This document shows, one piece after another, positions 18,609 to 27,574 of a DNA stretch of 57,826 bases (positions are counted from its first letter, which is position 1; each line of letters opens with the position of its first letter). The stretch is taken from the NCBI RefSeq assembly GCF_000313935.1, contig NZ_AMSS01000053.1, positions 1 through 57,826 of the forward strand. The letters run 5' to 3'. The position numbers and the translations under genes are program-made. The stretch comes from Acinetobacter sp. WC-141 (GTDB lineage Bacteria; Pseudomonadota; Gammaproteobacteria; Pseudomonadales; Moraxellaceae). The notes below the pieces were generated by a model. That model saw nothing but the letters and a program-made list of their open reading frames with translations, was not told the origin of the DNA and did no database searches.

Positions 18609-19196
18609 TTATAAAATTCCAATCTCTTTAAAGAATTTTTGATAAGCCTCTGCTTTTTTCTCTAGTGCCAATGGATAAGCTCTAGAAGAAGATGGTAAGC
18701 GATATAAATTAATATCCCGTCCTGCAAAGTAAGTCGACGTAGATGTCCCTATAAGCGGTTTTTCAGTGTTTTCTGGTAAAACAGAAATTAAAGTGTCAGT
18801 GGCTTTATCGCCTGTAGTCATAATGGTCTGACAGAGCGGGATCTGCTGAAGCAGTACAGCAAGATCTGTTGGCGTTACGATTTCAAGAAATTTATCGGCG
18901 GCATTTCCCTTTAATCGCTTAATTTGGTAAGCCGTGTCAAAAATCGCAATACCAGTTTCAATTAAGAAGTTTCGGATACGTTCTTCATTAAAGTTTTTTT
19001 GGTTTTCACTTAAAAAGTAAGTTTTGTCTTGGAAAAAGATCAAACCAAAAATTCGCCACATATCATTTTGGAAATTCGGGTAGTAAAAATCCATCTTCCA
19101 TTTATTACGTGGTGGTGGAAAGCTACCTAACATTAATAAACGGGCATTCTCTGGCAAAAATGGTTCAAGTGGATGTGTTTCTATCTCGATTATCAT
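18609..19196 (-). CDS. Uracil-DNA glycosylase family protein (G/U mismatch type)
   Basis: The 195-residue protein resembles the mismatch-specific branch of the UDG superfamily. An early GSFPPPRNKWKMDFYYP motif sits at the uracil-pocket loop. Later comes a C-terminal LPSSSRAYP loop in the position of the DNA-minor-groove intercalation motif. The central core (IPLCQTIMTTGDKATDTLI) fits the alpha/beta fold. It would remove mispaired or deaminated bases in base excision repair. The exact substrate is not assignable by eye. No good ribosome site is seen. Confidence 0.75.
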   Translation of the reverse strand: MIIEIETHPLEPFLPENARLLMLGSFPPPRNKWKMDFYYPNFQNDMWRIFGLIFFQDKTYFLSENQKNFNEERIRNFLIETGIAIFDTAYQIKRLKGNAADKFLEIVTPTDLAVLLQQIPLCQTIMTTGDKATDTLISVLPENTEKPLIGTSTSTYFAGRDINLYRLPSSSRAYPLALEKKAEAYQKFFKEIGIL

Positions 19197-19389
19197 AAAA
19201 AATCAGTAGTTACTTAAAATATTTATAATTAAATTAACCTATTTTTTTGTTAATCACGAGTCATGAAATGCAATTTCTCATGATTAAAGCGTTAAAGAAA
19301 GAAAATTAGCTCTGAACTAAATAGAGTAAGGCGAACCCCTATAAGTATCACCTTACTAACTTACAAAGTGTGTAAAGGATTAAAATCGA

Positions 19390-19626
19390 TTAAGAATTAA
19401 GGACTTTAAAGACCTTCCCTGTCCTTGGATGAGCAAAAGTATTATCTGGATCTAAATTAATGACTTTATCCGAAATCACAATTTTAGATAGTGGCAACCA
19501 ATTTTGCTCTATTCCAGCTTCGACAAAGTTTTTTTCATAAATATTTTCATAAATTTGTTCAACAACGATTTCCATACCACACATACTTTTGGCACTTACT
19601 TCTTTTAAAATATGGCGCTTTGACAT
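19390..19626 (-). CDS. Small hypothetical protein, 78 residues
   Basis: I chose the ATG at 19626 (MSKRHILKEVSAKSMCGMEI) because GGAG lies six bases before it; the longer frame from 19728 has no such site. The protein has no signal peptide or membrane segment. It ends DPDNTFAHPRTGKVFKVLNS. It looks like a small soluble conserved Acinetobacter protein. I do not recognise a family. Confidence 0.55.
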   Translation of the reverse strand: MSKRHILKEVSAKSMCGMEIVVEQIYENIYEKNFVEAGIEQNWLPLSKIVISDKVINLDPDNTFAHPRTGKVFKVLNS

Positions 19627-19827
19627 TCTAGTCTCCATTTTTTTATTATCCGCATCGATAATAATAAGGACTCCACTGATACAATATGTAAATTTTAATA
19701 ATGAAAGTGTTTTTTTTGTTTTAATCACATTTTTGTAATAATTAAATGAATAGTTGAGTAATTATTTAATTTAAATCTTATCTTTAAGTTAATCTATACA
19801 AAATAATTATAAGTCTTAATAAAAATT

Positions 19828-19852
19828 AAAGGGCTCATTATCTGAACCCTTT
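19828..19852 (-). terminator. Terminator of the 58-residue peptide gene
   Basis: The minus-strand arms AAAGGGTTCA and TGAGCCCTTT pair over ten positions with one wobble and a GATAA loop, then AATTTTTATT. The plus strand also gives a T-run, so it may act both ways. Confidence 0.7.
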
Positions 19853-19862
19853 TTATTTAATC

Positions 19863-20039
19863 TTAAACTTGTACAGCATTATCCACTGAACCGTCATCTT
19901 GATTTTTAGCACTGTCTTTACTAATCACTGAGTCAGTATCGCTATCTGTGTTAAAACTCTTACTGTTTTTCTGCTTTTTCTTGTACATACACATCCCAAT
20001 CGCAATACCTGTTCCTATCACTAAAATTGACTTTAACAT
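19863..20039 (-). CDS. 58-residue single-span membrane protein
   Basis: The ATG at 20039 has an AGAGG ribosome site. The product starts with a hydrophobic span (MLKSILVIGTGIAIGMCMY). A basic stop-transfer cluster (KKKQKNSK) follows, then a hydrophilic, serine- and aspartate-rich tail (NTDSDTDSVISKDS). This predicts a short tail protruding from one side of the inner membrane. It has its own terminator at 19828-19852. Function unknown. The overall layout repeats that of the 32-residue peptide at 15386-15484. Confidence 0.65.
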   Translation of the reverse strand: MLKSILVIGTGIAIGMCMYKKKQKNSKSFNTDSDTDSVISKDSAKNQDDGSVDNAVQV

Positions 20040-20199
20040 TTTGCACCTCTTCGATTGACGGAGTAACTTTTGAGAAATCAGCTTAAATTAATAGCACATA
20101 ATTTGTTATTTAACGGCGTTCATTTGCTCCGCTTTTGTAAGGTATTTAATTTTTATGTTAATTGAAGAGTGTAATAGTTAAAAAAATAAATTTTGATAC

Positions 20200-20300
20200 A
20201 AAGCAAAAAGCCTATTCTGTTTTTGAATAGGCTTTTTACTGTATTTCAGGACTAAGCAGTATTATGAATTGCTTTAAGCAATCTTATTATCTTTAAATAC
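20200..20300 (-). ncRNA. Candidate small RNA of about 100 nt
   Basis: A promoter with TTGACT and TACATT spaced 17 bases (20307-20335) lies just upstream, and a 13-bp-stem terminator with T-tail lies at the end. Between them there is no ATG frame. Instead there is a hairpin from ATTGCTT/AAGCAAT and a small one from CTG/CAG around AAATA. Promoter, structure and terminator together suggest an independent sRNA. Expression has not been shown. Confidence 0.45.
20205..20237. terminator. Strong bidirectional terminator
   Basis: The arms 20205-20217 and 20225-20237 (AAAAAGCCTATTC and its reverse complement) pair perfectly over 13 bases with a 7-base loop. T-runs arise on both strands. Confidence 0.85.
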
Positions 20301-20306
20301 ACTACA

Positions 20307-20335
20307 AATGTATTTAATGCTGAACTTTTAGTCAA
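20307..20335 (-). promoter_or_regulatory. Sigma-70-type promoter of the sRNA candidate
   Basis: On the minus strand TTGACT (20335-20330) and TACATT (20312-20307) are separated by exactly 17 bases. The start is predicted around 20300. Confidence 0.5.
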
Positions 20336-20407
20336 GATAGGATTGAGGGGGTTTACCAATAATTAGTGATTATTGTGATGAATATCACGTTTGTTTGGTT
20401 AGGATAA

Positions 20408-20444
20408 GAAAAAACCCATTTCTACTTCTCATAAAGAAATGGGT
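20408..20444 (-). terminator. Rho-independent terminator downstream of the pqq-dipeptidase operon
   Basis: The arms ACCCATTTCT (20414-20423) and AGAAATGGGT (20435-20444) are followed on the minus strand by a T-run. Confidence 0.8.
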
Positions 20445-20471
20445 AATGTGAAAACCACAAAAAACCTGAAA

Positions 20472-20495
20472 TACTAAATGTTCGTACATTCAGTA
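20472..20495 (-). terminator. First of two tandem terminator-like hairpins
   Basis: In the minus-strand RNA, TACTGAATGT pairs with ACATTTAGTA (one G-U) around ACGA. TTTCAGG and then a run of six T follow. Confidence 0.5.
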
Positions 20496-20618
20496 AGGTA
20501 GAGTGTAATGAATGTATTGGGTGGTTAACAATTAATCTATTTGCATTTTTTTTAGTCATTTCGGTCAATAAAAAAATGCCAAGAAATGATTAATTTCAGT
20601 ATATTTAGGTATTTGGAC

Positions 20619-21671
20619 TTATTTTTCAAGAATTTTAGAAAGCACGTTTAGCCAGTTAGTAAAACATAGATTTTCAATAAGTTTGCTTGAGTAAGCTCTC
20701 TGTTGCATGCGATTAATAAGTTTATGTAGCCCCATAACATCATCAAGCTCTGTACCAATCAGTGCGCCGTCAAAGTCAGAACCAAAACCTACGTGTTCTT
20801 CGCCCAAGTGATCTATCAAATACTCTAAATGATCTAAAATTACATCTATAGATGTATCCGCATTTCGTTGTCCATCCGAACGTAAAAAAGCGACGTCGAA
20901 ATTCACCCCGACCATACCTTTGCTTTCTCGAATTGCTTTAAGCTGGTGGTTAGTTAAGTTGCGTGCTTGGGGACATAACGCATGCACATTGGAGTGTGTT
21001 GCTACAATTGGTTGCTGCAATATATCAACCGTATTCCAAAAAGCTTGTTCATTCATATGTGAAACATCAATCACTATCTTTTTATCGGCACAGCGTCTGA
21101 TAAAATCTTTGCCATGACTCGTGAGACCTGCTCCTGTGTCAGGTGAGTGAGGAAACTTAGCATTTAAACCATGTCCAAAGCGGCTAGGTCTATTCCAGAG
21201 TGGGCCGATACTACGCAGGCCTCTTTCATAAAACACATCGAGTAAATCCGGATTTTGCTGTAAAGCTTCAGCACCTTCCATATGCAATACAATGCCTAAT
21301 TTCTGCGTATCTACACAACTCTGAATATCTTGAACCGATGTGCAAATTTCAATATTTTTAGAGCGCTCAGCGAGTTGGTGAGCTAAATCGAGTTGTTCCA
21401 AGCAAATTTGTTCAATTTGCTGTTGGGTAAAATCAGTAGCATTTGGATCAAAGAGTTTATTGGGATGATACTGTTGAACATAGCTATATGGCGGTAAAAA
21501 AATAGCAAACATTCCCCCGACAAAACCAGCTGCTTGACAGCGTTTTAAATCGAGATGACCCGCTAAACGTTCATGAATAAAAGCATGTACAGGATCTGGA
21601 TGATCACTTAGCCATAGACGCGTTAAAGCATCATTATGCCCATCAAAAACTGGAATATGGCTAGGCTTCAT
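20619..21671 (-). CDS. M19 membrane-dipeptidase family protein in the pqq operon
   Basis: The 350-residue protein fits peptidase family M19 (renal dipeptidase): PVFDGHNDALTRLW with the first metal ligands, VLHMEGAEAL, VIDVSHMNEQAF, IVATHSNVHAL and HVGFGSDFDGA. It would hydrolyse dipeptides with a binuclear zinc centre. No signal peptide is seen, so it is probably cytoplasmic. It follows pqqE by 18 bases on the same strand and is the last gene before tandem terminators. A role in trimming peptide remnants of PqqA is plausible but inferred; no pqqF-type protease is present in the window. Confidence 0.85.
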   Translation of the reverse strand: MKPSHIPVFDGHNDALTRLWLSDHPDPVHAFIHERLAGHLDLKRCQAAGFVGGMFAIFLPPYSYVQQYHPNKLFDPNATDFTQQQIEQICLEQLDLAHQLAERSKNIEICTSVQDIQSCVDTQKLGIVLHMEGAEALQQNPDLLDVFYERGLRSIGPLWNRPSRFGHGLNAKFPHSPDTGAGLTSHGKDFIRRCADKKIVIDVSHMNEQAFWNTVDILQQPIVATHSNVHALCPQARNLTNHQLKAIRESKGMVGVNFDVAFLRSDGQRNADTSIDVILDHLEYLIDHLGEEHVGFGSDFDGALIGTELDDVMGLHKLINRMQQRAYSSKLIENLCFTNWLNVLSKILEK

Positions 21672-21689
21672 GAGTATCCCTATTGATTG

Positions 21690-23121
<1,432 letters not shown>

Positions 23122-23125
<4 letters not shown>

Positions 23126-23880
23126 TTAAATAGTCCTTTATGCCAAACCCGATCAGACGTTACGCTGTGATATGGTGCTTCGTTGTGAACATATGCCAAA
23201 GTTAAAGCATCTAAAATGCTCCATAAAATATCCAGCTTAAACTGCAATATTTCAAGCATTCGTTCTTGTTGCTCAAAAGTTGTAAATGAATCAAGCGTAA
23301 TTGTTAAACCATGTTCAACGTCACGGCGTGCCTGACTTAAACGAGAACGGAAATACTCATAACCTTTATCATCAATCCATGGATAGTGCTGCGGCCATGA
23401 GTCAAGTCGTGATTGGTGAATTTGTGGCGCAAAAAGTTCAGTTAAAGAACTACTGGCTGCTTCACGCCATGAAGCACGGCGTGCAAAGTTCACATAGGCA
23501 TCTACTGCAAAACGAACGCCCGGTAATACCAGTTCTTCAGAAATCACTTGCTCGCGACTCAAGCCCACAGCTTCGGCTAAGCGTAACCATGCTTCTCGAC
23601 CACCGCCATCAGGATATTCACCATCTTGATCGATCATGCGTTGAATCCATTCTTGACGGACTCGCTGATCTGGGCAATTCGCCATAATGGCCGCATCTTT
23701 AAGCGGAATATTAATTTGATAGTAATACCGGTTTGCCACCCAAGCCTGAATTTGCTGTTGAGTTGCCCGACCTTCATACATCATCACATGAAATGGATGA
23801 TAGATGTGATAATACTGGCCTTTATCGATAATGGCTTGTTGGAATTGTTCGGTCGTTAAAGCTTCAGGTGTTTGAGTCAT
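23122..23880 (-). CDS. pqqC: Pyrroloquinoline-quinone synthase PqqC
   Basis: PqqC performs the final ring closure and eight-electron oxidation to PQQ using oxygen, without metal. The 252-residue length is normal. Conserved family blocks are [52 protein letters not shown] and [19 protein letters not shown]. It lies 8 bases after pqqB and overlaps pqqD. Confidence 0.97.
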
Positions 23881-23888
23881 GTTTCACC

Positions 23889-24800
23889 TTAGAGTTCAAT
23901 CTGCATGCCGTCATAGGCAACTTCTACACCATTTGCTTTAAGCTCAGCAAACTGAATAGAGTTTTCATTTAAAATTGGATTGGTGTTGTTAATATGAATC
24001 AGCACTTTTTTAGGTGTACTCAGCTGATTTAAATAAGATAATGAACCACCTTCGCCACTAATATATAAATGTCCCATTTCACGGCCAGTTTTAGTTCCAA
24101 CCCCTGTTTGCTGCATTTCATCGTCTGTCCAAAGCGTACCATCAATCATAACGCAATCTGAACTCTGCATAATCTGCATGATTTGATCGTCAATTTTTCC
24201 AAGACCCGGCGCATAGAACAACTGCTTTTGTGTCTTATGATCTTTGATAATTAAAGCAATATTGTCGCCGTCATGTGGGTCATTTCGATGCGGTGAATAT
24301 GGTGGCGCAGCACTTTTAATAATTAAAGGTAAAAATTCTAAATTTTCGAAACCATCAATTTTAAAAGCTTGTTTAGGATTAATTTCATTGTATTGAAGAC
24401 CACCATTCCAGTGTTTGAGCATATTAAATACTGGAAAGCCGCTCGTTAAATCTTGGTGGACCATTTCTGTACACCATACATTCATTGGACAACCTTCACG
24501 TAAGGTTAAAAGTCCAGTCGTATGGTCTAACTGACTATCCATTAAAATAACACTTGTTATTCCTGTATCACGCAATTTACGCGCTGGTTGAGCTGCTTTA
24601 AATTCGAAAAGTTGCTGACGGATATCAGGTGATGCGTTTAATAAAACCCAGTCTGTCCCATTTTCAGAAACAGCAATTGATGATTGAGTACGAGCTTTGG
24701 CTTGGATTGTACCTGTGCGTACACCATGACAATTCGGGCAATTACAATTCCACTGCGGGAACCCGCCTCCGGCAGCTGAACCTAAAACATAAATATACAT
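23889..24800 (-). CDS. pqqB: PQQ biosynthesis protein PqqB (metallo-beta-lactamase fold)
   Basis: The 303-residue protein is a metallo-hydrolase-fold iron enzyme that hydroxylates the tyrosine of the crosslinked Glu-Tyr intermediate. It shows the family start [20 protein letters not shown], a modified metal site ([12 protein letters not shown]) and later [12 protein letters not shown] and [13 protein letters not shown] stable hairpin separates it from pqqA. Confidence 0.97.
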   Translation of the reverse strand: MYIYVLGSAAGGGFPQWNCNCPNCHGVRTGTIQAKARTQSSIAVSENGTDWVLLNASPDIRQQLFEFKAAQPARKLRDTGITSVILMDSQLDHTTGLLTLREGCPMNVWCTEMVHQDLTSGFPVFNMLKHWNGGLQYNEINPKQAFKIDGFENLEFLPLIIKSAAPPYSPHRNDPHDGDNIALIIKDHKTQKQLFYAPGLGKIDDQIMQIMQSSDCVMIDGTLWTDDEMQQTGVGTKTGREMGHLYISGEGGSLSYLNQLSTPKKVLIHINNTNPILNENSIQFAELKANGVEVAYDGMQIEL

Positions 24801-24825
24801 AAAATTAATATCTTATTAGAAAGAG

Positions 24826-24854
24826 ATAAGCCCTAGAACAAGACTAGGGCTTAT
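24826..24854 (-). promoter_or_regulatory. Intercistronic hairpin between pqqA and pqqB
   Basis: The arms 24826-24836 (ATAAGCCCTAG) and 24844-24854 (CTAGGGCTTAT) pair perfectly over 11 bases around a 7-base loop. No T-run follows on the minus strand. It probably protects or partially attenuates the message so that the peptide substrate PqqA is made in excess over the enzymes. Confidence 0.65.
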
Positions 24855-24875
24855 GACATATTTGGATGAAACTGA

Positions 24876-24950
24876 TTAACGCGCTTCGAAGTACATCGTA
24901 ACTTCAAAACCAATGCGTAAATCAGTAAAAGCTGGTTTAGTCCATTGCAT
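24876..24950 (-). CDS. pqqA: PQQ precursor peptide PqqA
   Basis: The 24-residue peptide begins MQWTKPAFTDLRIGFEVTMY. The conserved E-V-T-M-Y block supplies the glutamate and tyrosine that become PQQ. A GGAG ribosome site lies seven bases before the ATG. It is the first gene of the pqq operon, about 75 bases before pqqB. Confidence 0.97.
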   Translation of the reverse strand: MQWTKPAFTDLRIGFEVTMYFEAR

Positions 24951-25198
24951 AAATTATCTCCGGTTCATATTAATCTCGTGAAATGAATCACTTGATTAAA
25001 TCTTATAAGGTCATTAAAAATTTATTCTAAATAAAAAATTCGGGTTTGTAGACCACCCCTAGCCAAGATATTGTTCGATAATTGTGTTTTTTGTCCAAAT
25101 TTTAATATTTCGAACATATTTGCTTATTGGATGTTTCATCAAACATTCATACTAAAAGCGTATTTTTTATCCGTCTTAATTGATCAAATGATAAAAAA

Positions 25199-26980
25199 AT
25201 GAAAAATTTAACAATACTTTTTAAAGTAACAACACTTTCTCTGGCAGTAGCGTTATTGGCGGGATGTAATGACGATGATGATAATGACACTGCACCACCT
25301 GCTCAAAGAAGCAATCAAACCGTAAATATTTTAGCTTTTAATGACTTTCACGGAAATCTTGAGCCGCCTAAGCGTTATATTGAGGCACCAAATCCAAATG
25401 ATGCTGCTCAATCTGTTCGTATTCCTGTGGGTGGAGTGAGTTACTTTGCCGATGCGATTAAAAAACTTAAAGCAGGAAATCCAAATAATGCTGTGGTTTC
25501 GGCAGGCGACTTAATTAGCGCCTCTCCGCTCACTTCTTCTTTATTTTTAGATGAGCCGACCATTGAAGTGATGAATGATATTCAAATTGACTTTAATGCT
25601 GTGGGTAACCATGAATTTGACCGTGGTACAGATGAATTACGCCGTTTAAAGAACGGCGGATGTCAGCAATATACAAGTACTGCACCTTGCCAAATTAATA
25701 AAAACTTTAGCGGTGCAAAATTTGATTTCCTTGCAGCTAACGTAGCAATGAAAAATGATGCCAGCAAAACGATCTTTCCTGCATATAAAGTTAAAACCTA
25801 TGGTGGAATTCCAGTCGCATTTATTGGTTTAACCCTTAAAGCAACGCCAAGTATTGTTTCTGCTGCCGGCATTAAAGATGTTGAGTTCCGTGATGAAGCA
25901 GATACAGTAAACGCCTTGATTCCTGAGTTACAAAAACAAGGAATTGAAGCAATTGTAGTGGTGGTACATGAAGGTGCAGCACCAAGTACGAAGTTTAATG
26001 AAAAAACATGTGATGGCTTAAGCGGCCCGATTTTAGGAATTTTGGATAAGCTTAATCCAGCAGTTGATATTGTTGTTTCAGGCCATACGCATCAATCTTA
26101 TATTTGTGACTATGCAACCAAAAATCCGGCAAAACCGTTCTTACTTACCTCAGCTGGACAATATGGCACCCTCATTACTGACATCAAGGTTGAACTTGAT
26201 GGTAAAACTGGTGATGTAATTAAAAAAGATGCCAAACAAGTTCCTGTACAAAGTGAGGCCTATACGTCTGGTACAACTACTGTAAGTCTTACAGACCTCT
26301 ATCAAAAATTTAATAAAACCCCAAGTATTGAAGCCATTTTAGATAAATACCGCCAAGCTGTGACCACCATTTCAAGCCGTGTGGTTGGAACTGCAACAGC
26401 AGTGGTAAGTCGTACTCAAGTCGAAAGTGGGGAAAGTCCGCTAGGTATTATGATTGCTGATGCTCAGCAAGCGGCTGCCCTAAAAGCAAGTAACCAAGGC
26501 TCTGATTTTACGTTAATGAATCCAGGCGGTGTCCGTGCTGATCTGCTCATTAACAGTAGTAACCAGATTACCTTTGGTGATGTTTTTGCGGTGCAACCTT
26601 TCGGTAACTCTATTGTGACTTTGAGCTTAACAGGTAAGCAGATTCGAGATGTAATTGAACAGCAATGGTCTGGTGCAAATGCAAACTCACCTAGAATTTT
26701 ACAACCATCTAAAGAATTAACTTATCAATATACGACAAATACGTCTGTTTCCCCACGAGCAAGCAACATTATGGTTGCTGGATCACCGTTGGTTGACAGT
26801 AAAGTATATCGCATGACGGTAAATAGCTTCTTGGCAGATGGTGGTGACAACTTTACAGTATTAAAAGAAGGTCAAAACCGTGTAGGTGGTGGTCAAGATA
26901 TTGATGCCCTTGAAAGCTATGTCGCTAAGAATTCACCTTTAATTATTCCAGCGACTACTCGAATTAAAGTTATCAAATAG
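25199..26980 (+). CDS. 5'-nucleotidase / metallophosphatase lipoprotein
   Basis: The 593-residue protein has a lipobox (LLAGCNDD), an acidic linker, and then the metallophosphatase domain with FNDFHGNLEPP, SAGDLISASPL, AVGNHEFDRG and VSGHTHQSY. The C-terminal 5'-nucleotidase domain (about residues 390-560) has the GGVRADL and FGDVFAVQPFGNS motifs. It would release nucleosides or phosphate from nucleotides outside the cytoplasm, like UshA but membrane-anchored. It is monocistronic, with its own terminator. Confidence 0.9.
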   Translation: MKNLTILFKVTTLSLAVALLAGCNDDDDNDTAPPAQRSNQTVNILAFNDFHGNLEPPKRYIEAPNPNDAAQSVRIPVGGVSYFADAIKKLKAGNPNNAVVSAGDLISASPLTSSLFLDEPTIEVMNDIQIDFNAVGNHEFDRGTDELRRLKNGGCQQYTSTAPCQINKNFSGAKFDFLAANVAMKNDASKTIFPAYKVKTYGGIPVAFIGLTLKATPSIVSAAGIKDVEFRDEADTVNALIPELQKQGIEAIVVVVHEGAAPSTKFNEKTCDGLSGPILGILDKLNPAVDIVVSGHTHQSYICDYATKNPAKPFLLTSAGQYGTLITDIKVELDGKTGDVIKKDAKQVPVQSEAYTSGTTTVSLTDLYQKFNKTPSIEAILDKYRQAVTTISSRVVGTATAVVSRTQVESGESPLGIMIADAQQAAALKASNQGSDFTLMNPGGVRADLLINSSNQITFGDVFAVQPFGNSIVTLSLTGKQIRDVIEQQWSGANANSPRILQPSKELTYQYTTNTSVSPRASNIMVAGSPLVDSKVYRMTVNSFLADGGDNFTVLKEGQNRVGGGQDIDALESYVAKNSPLIIPATTRIKVIK

Positions 26981-26990
26981 CAACTTTAAT

Positions 26991-27021
26991 AAAAAAAGGA
27001 CAGTTTAGGCTGTCCCTTTTT
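26991..27021. terminator. Bidirectional terminator
   Basis: A run of seven A, the stem GGACAG / CTGTCC (26998-27003 and 27010-27015), then CTTTTTC. It separates the nucleotidase gene from the convergent Fur-like gene. Confidence 0.85.
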
Positions 27022-27034
27022 CTATCTAAACTTT

Positions 27035-27436
27035 TTATTCTGTATAAAGATTAAGTTCAATACTGCTGATATTAGTCCCTGTATTCGCAAAAATAACATC
27101 TATGACTTCATGCAGTAGCTCTTTCACTTTTTCATGTTCATAGCTAGTTGCTTCTGCGGTTTTAAGACAAATCAAGTTACAGCTCATTTTATCTTTTCTG
27201 ATCTTATAAATACTTTTACTTTTTCCTAAGAACACCCTTTTGATGAGCTTGCGATTTTCAAATTCAGATAAGATTCGATAAATTGTTCCGAGCGTAATTT
27301 TATGTTCATTTTTAATTTGTGCATAAATGCTCACCGCGCTTAAGCCTTGTGGATTTTGATTTAAAATTTCAAAAACCTGTATTCTCGATTTTTTTATGGG
27401 TAGTCCATTTAATAATGATTTTGAAGTTGCCGTCAT
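27035..27436 (-). CDS. Fur-family-like regulator lacking the usual metal ligands
   Basis: The N-terminal 75 residues match the Fur winged helix: LLNGLPIKKSRIQVFEILNQ, GLSAVSIYAQI and LGTIYRILSEFENRKLIKRV. The C-terminal dimerisation half is divergent. Where Fur proteins have a histidine-rich HxHHDH block followed by a CxxC-containing segment, this protein reads KDKMSCNLICLKTAEATSYE, with no such histidines and no CxxC pair. The 133-residue length is slightly short. It stands at the edge of the siderophore locus, downstream of the receptor gene on the same strand. It may sense something other than Fe2+, be a redox or partner-protein switch, or be decaying. Confidence 0.75.
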   Translation of the reverse strand: MTATSKSLLNGLPIKKSRIQVFEILNQNPQGLSAVSIYAQIKNEHKITLGTIYRILSEFENRKLIKRVFLGKSKSIYKIRKDKMSCNLICLKTAEATSYEHEKVKELLHEVIDVIFANTGTNISSIELNLYTE

Positions 27437-27523
27437 AATTAATTAGCCTTAAAGTTGAAAAGTATAGAAATTCTTAAAATTATTTTGTCTATACTGGTTT
27501 GAAAATTATGGATATTTGTTTAA

Positions 27524-27560
27524 TAAAAAACAAAGCCTATTCCCCTACGAATAGGCTTTG
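27524..27560 (-). terminator. Terminator of the TonB receptor gene
   Basis: The arms CAAAGCCTATTC (27531-27542) and GAATAGGCTTTG (27549-27560) pair perfectly and are followed by TTTTTTA on the minus strand. Confidence 0.9.
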
Positions 27561-27574
27561 TGCTTAGTTTTAAC

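Larger units (their letters stand above)
20040..20618. other. Intergenic region with three hairpins and an sRNA candidate
   Basis: 579 bases with no protein gene. It holds a candidate sRNA unit on the minus strand (promoter 20307-20335, terminator 20205-20237) and two terminator-like hairpins (20408-20444 and 20472-20495) that probably end the pqq-dipeptidase transcript. Confidence 0.6.
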
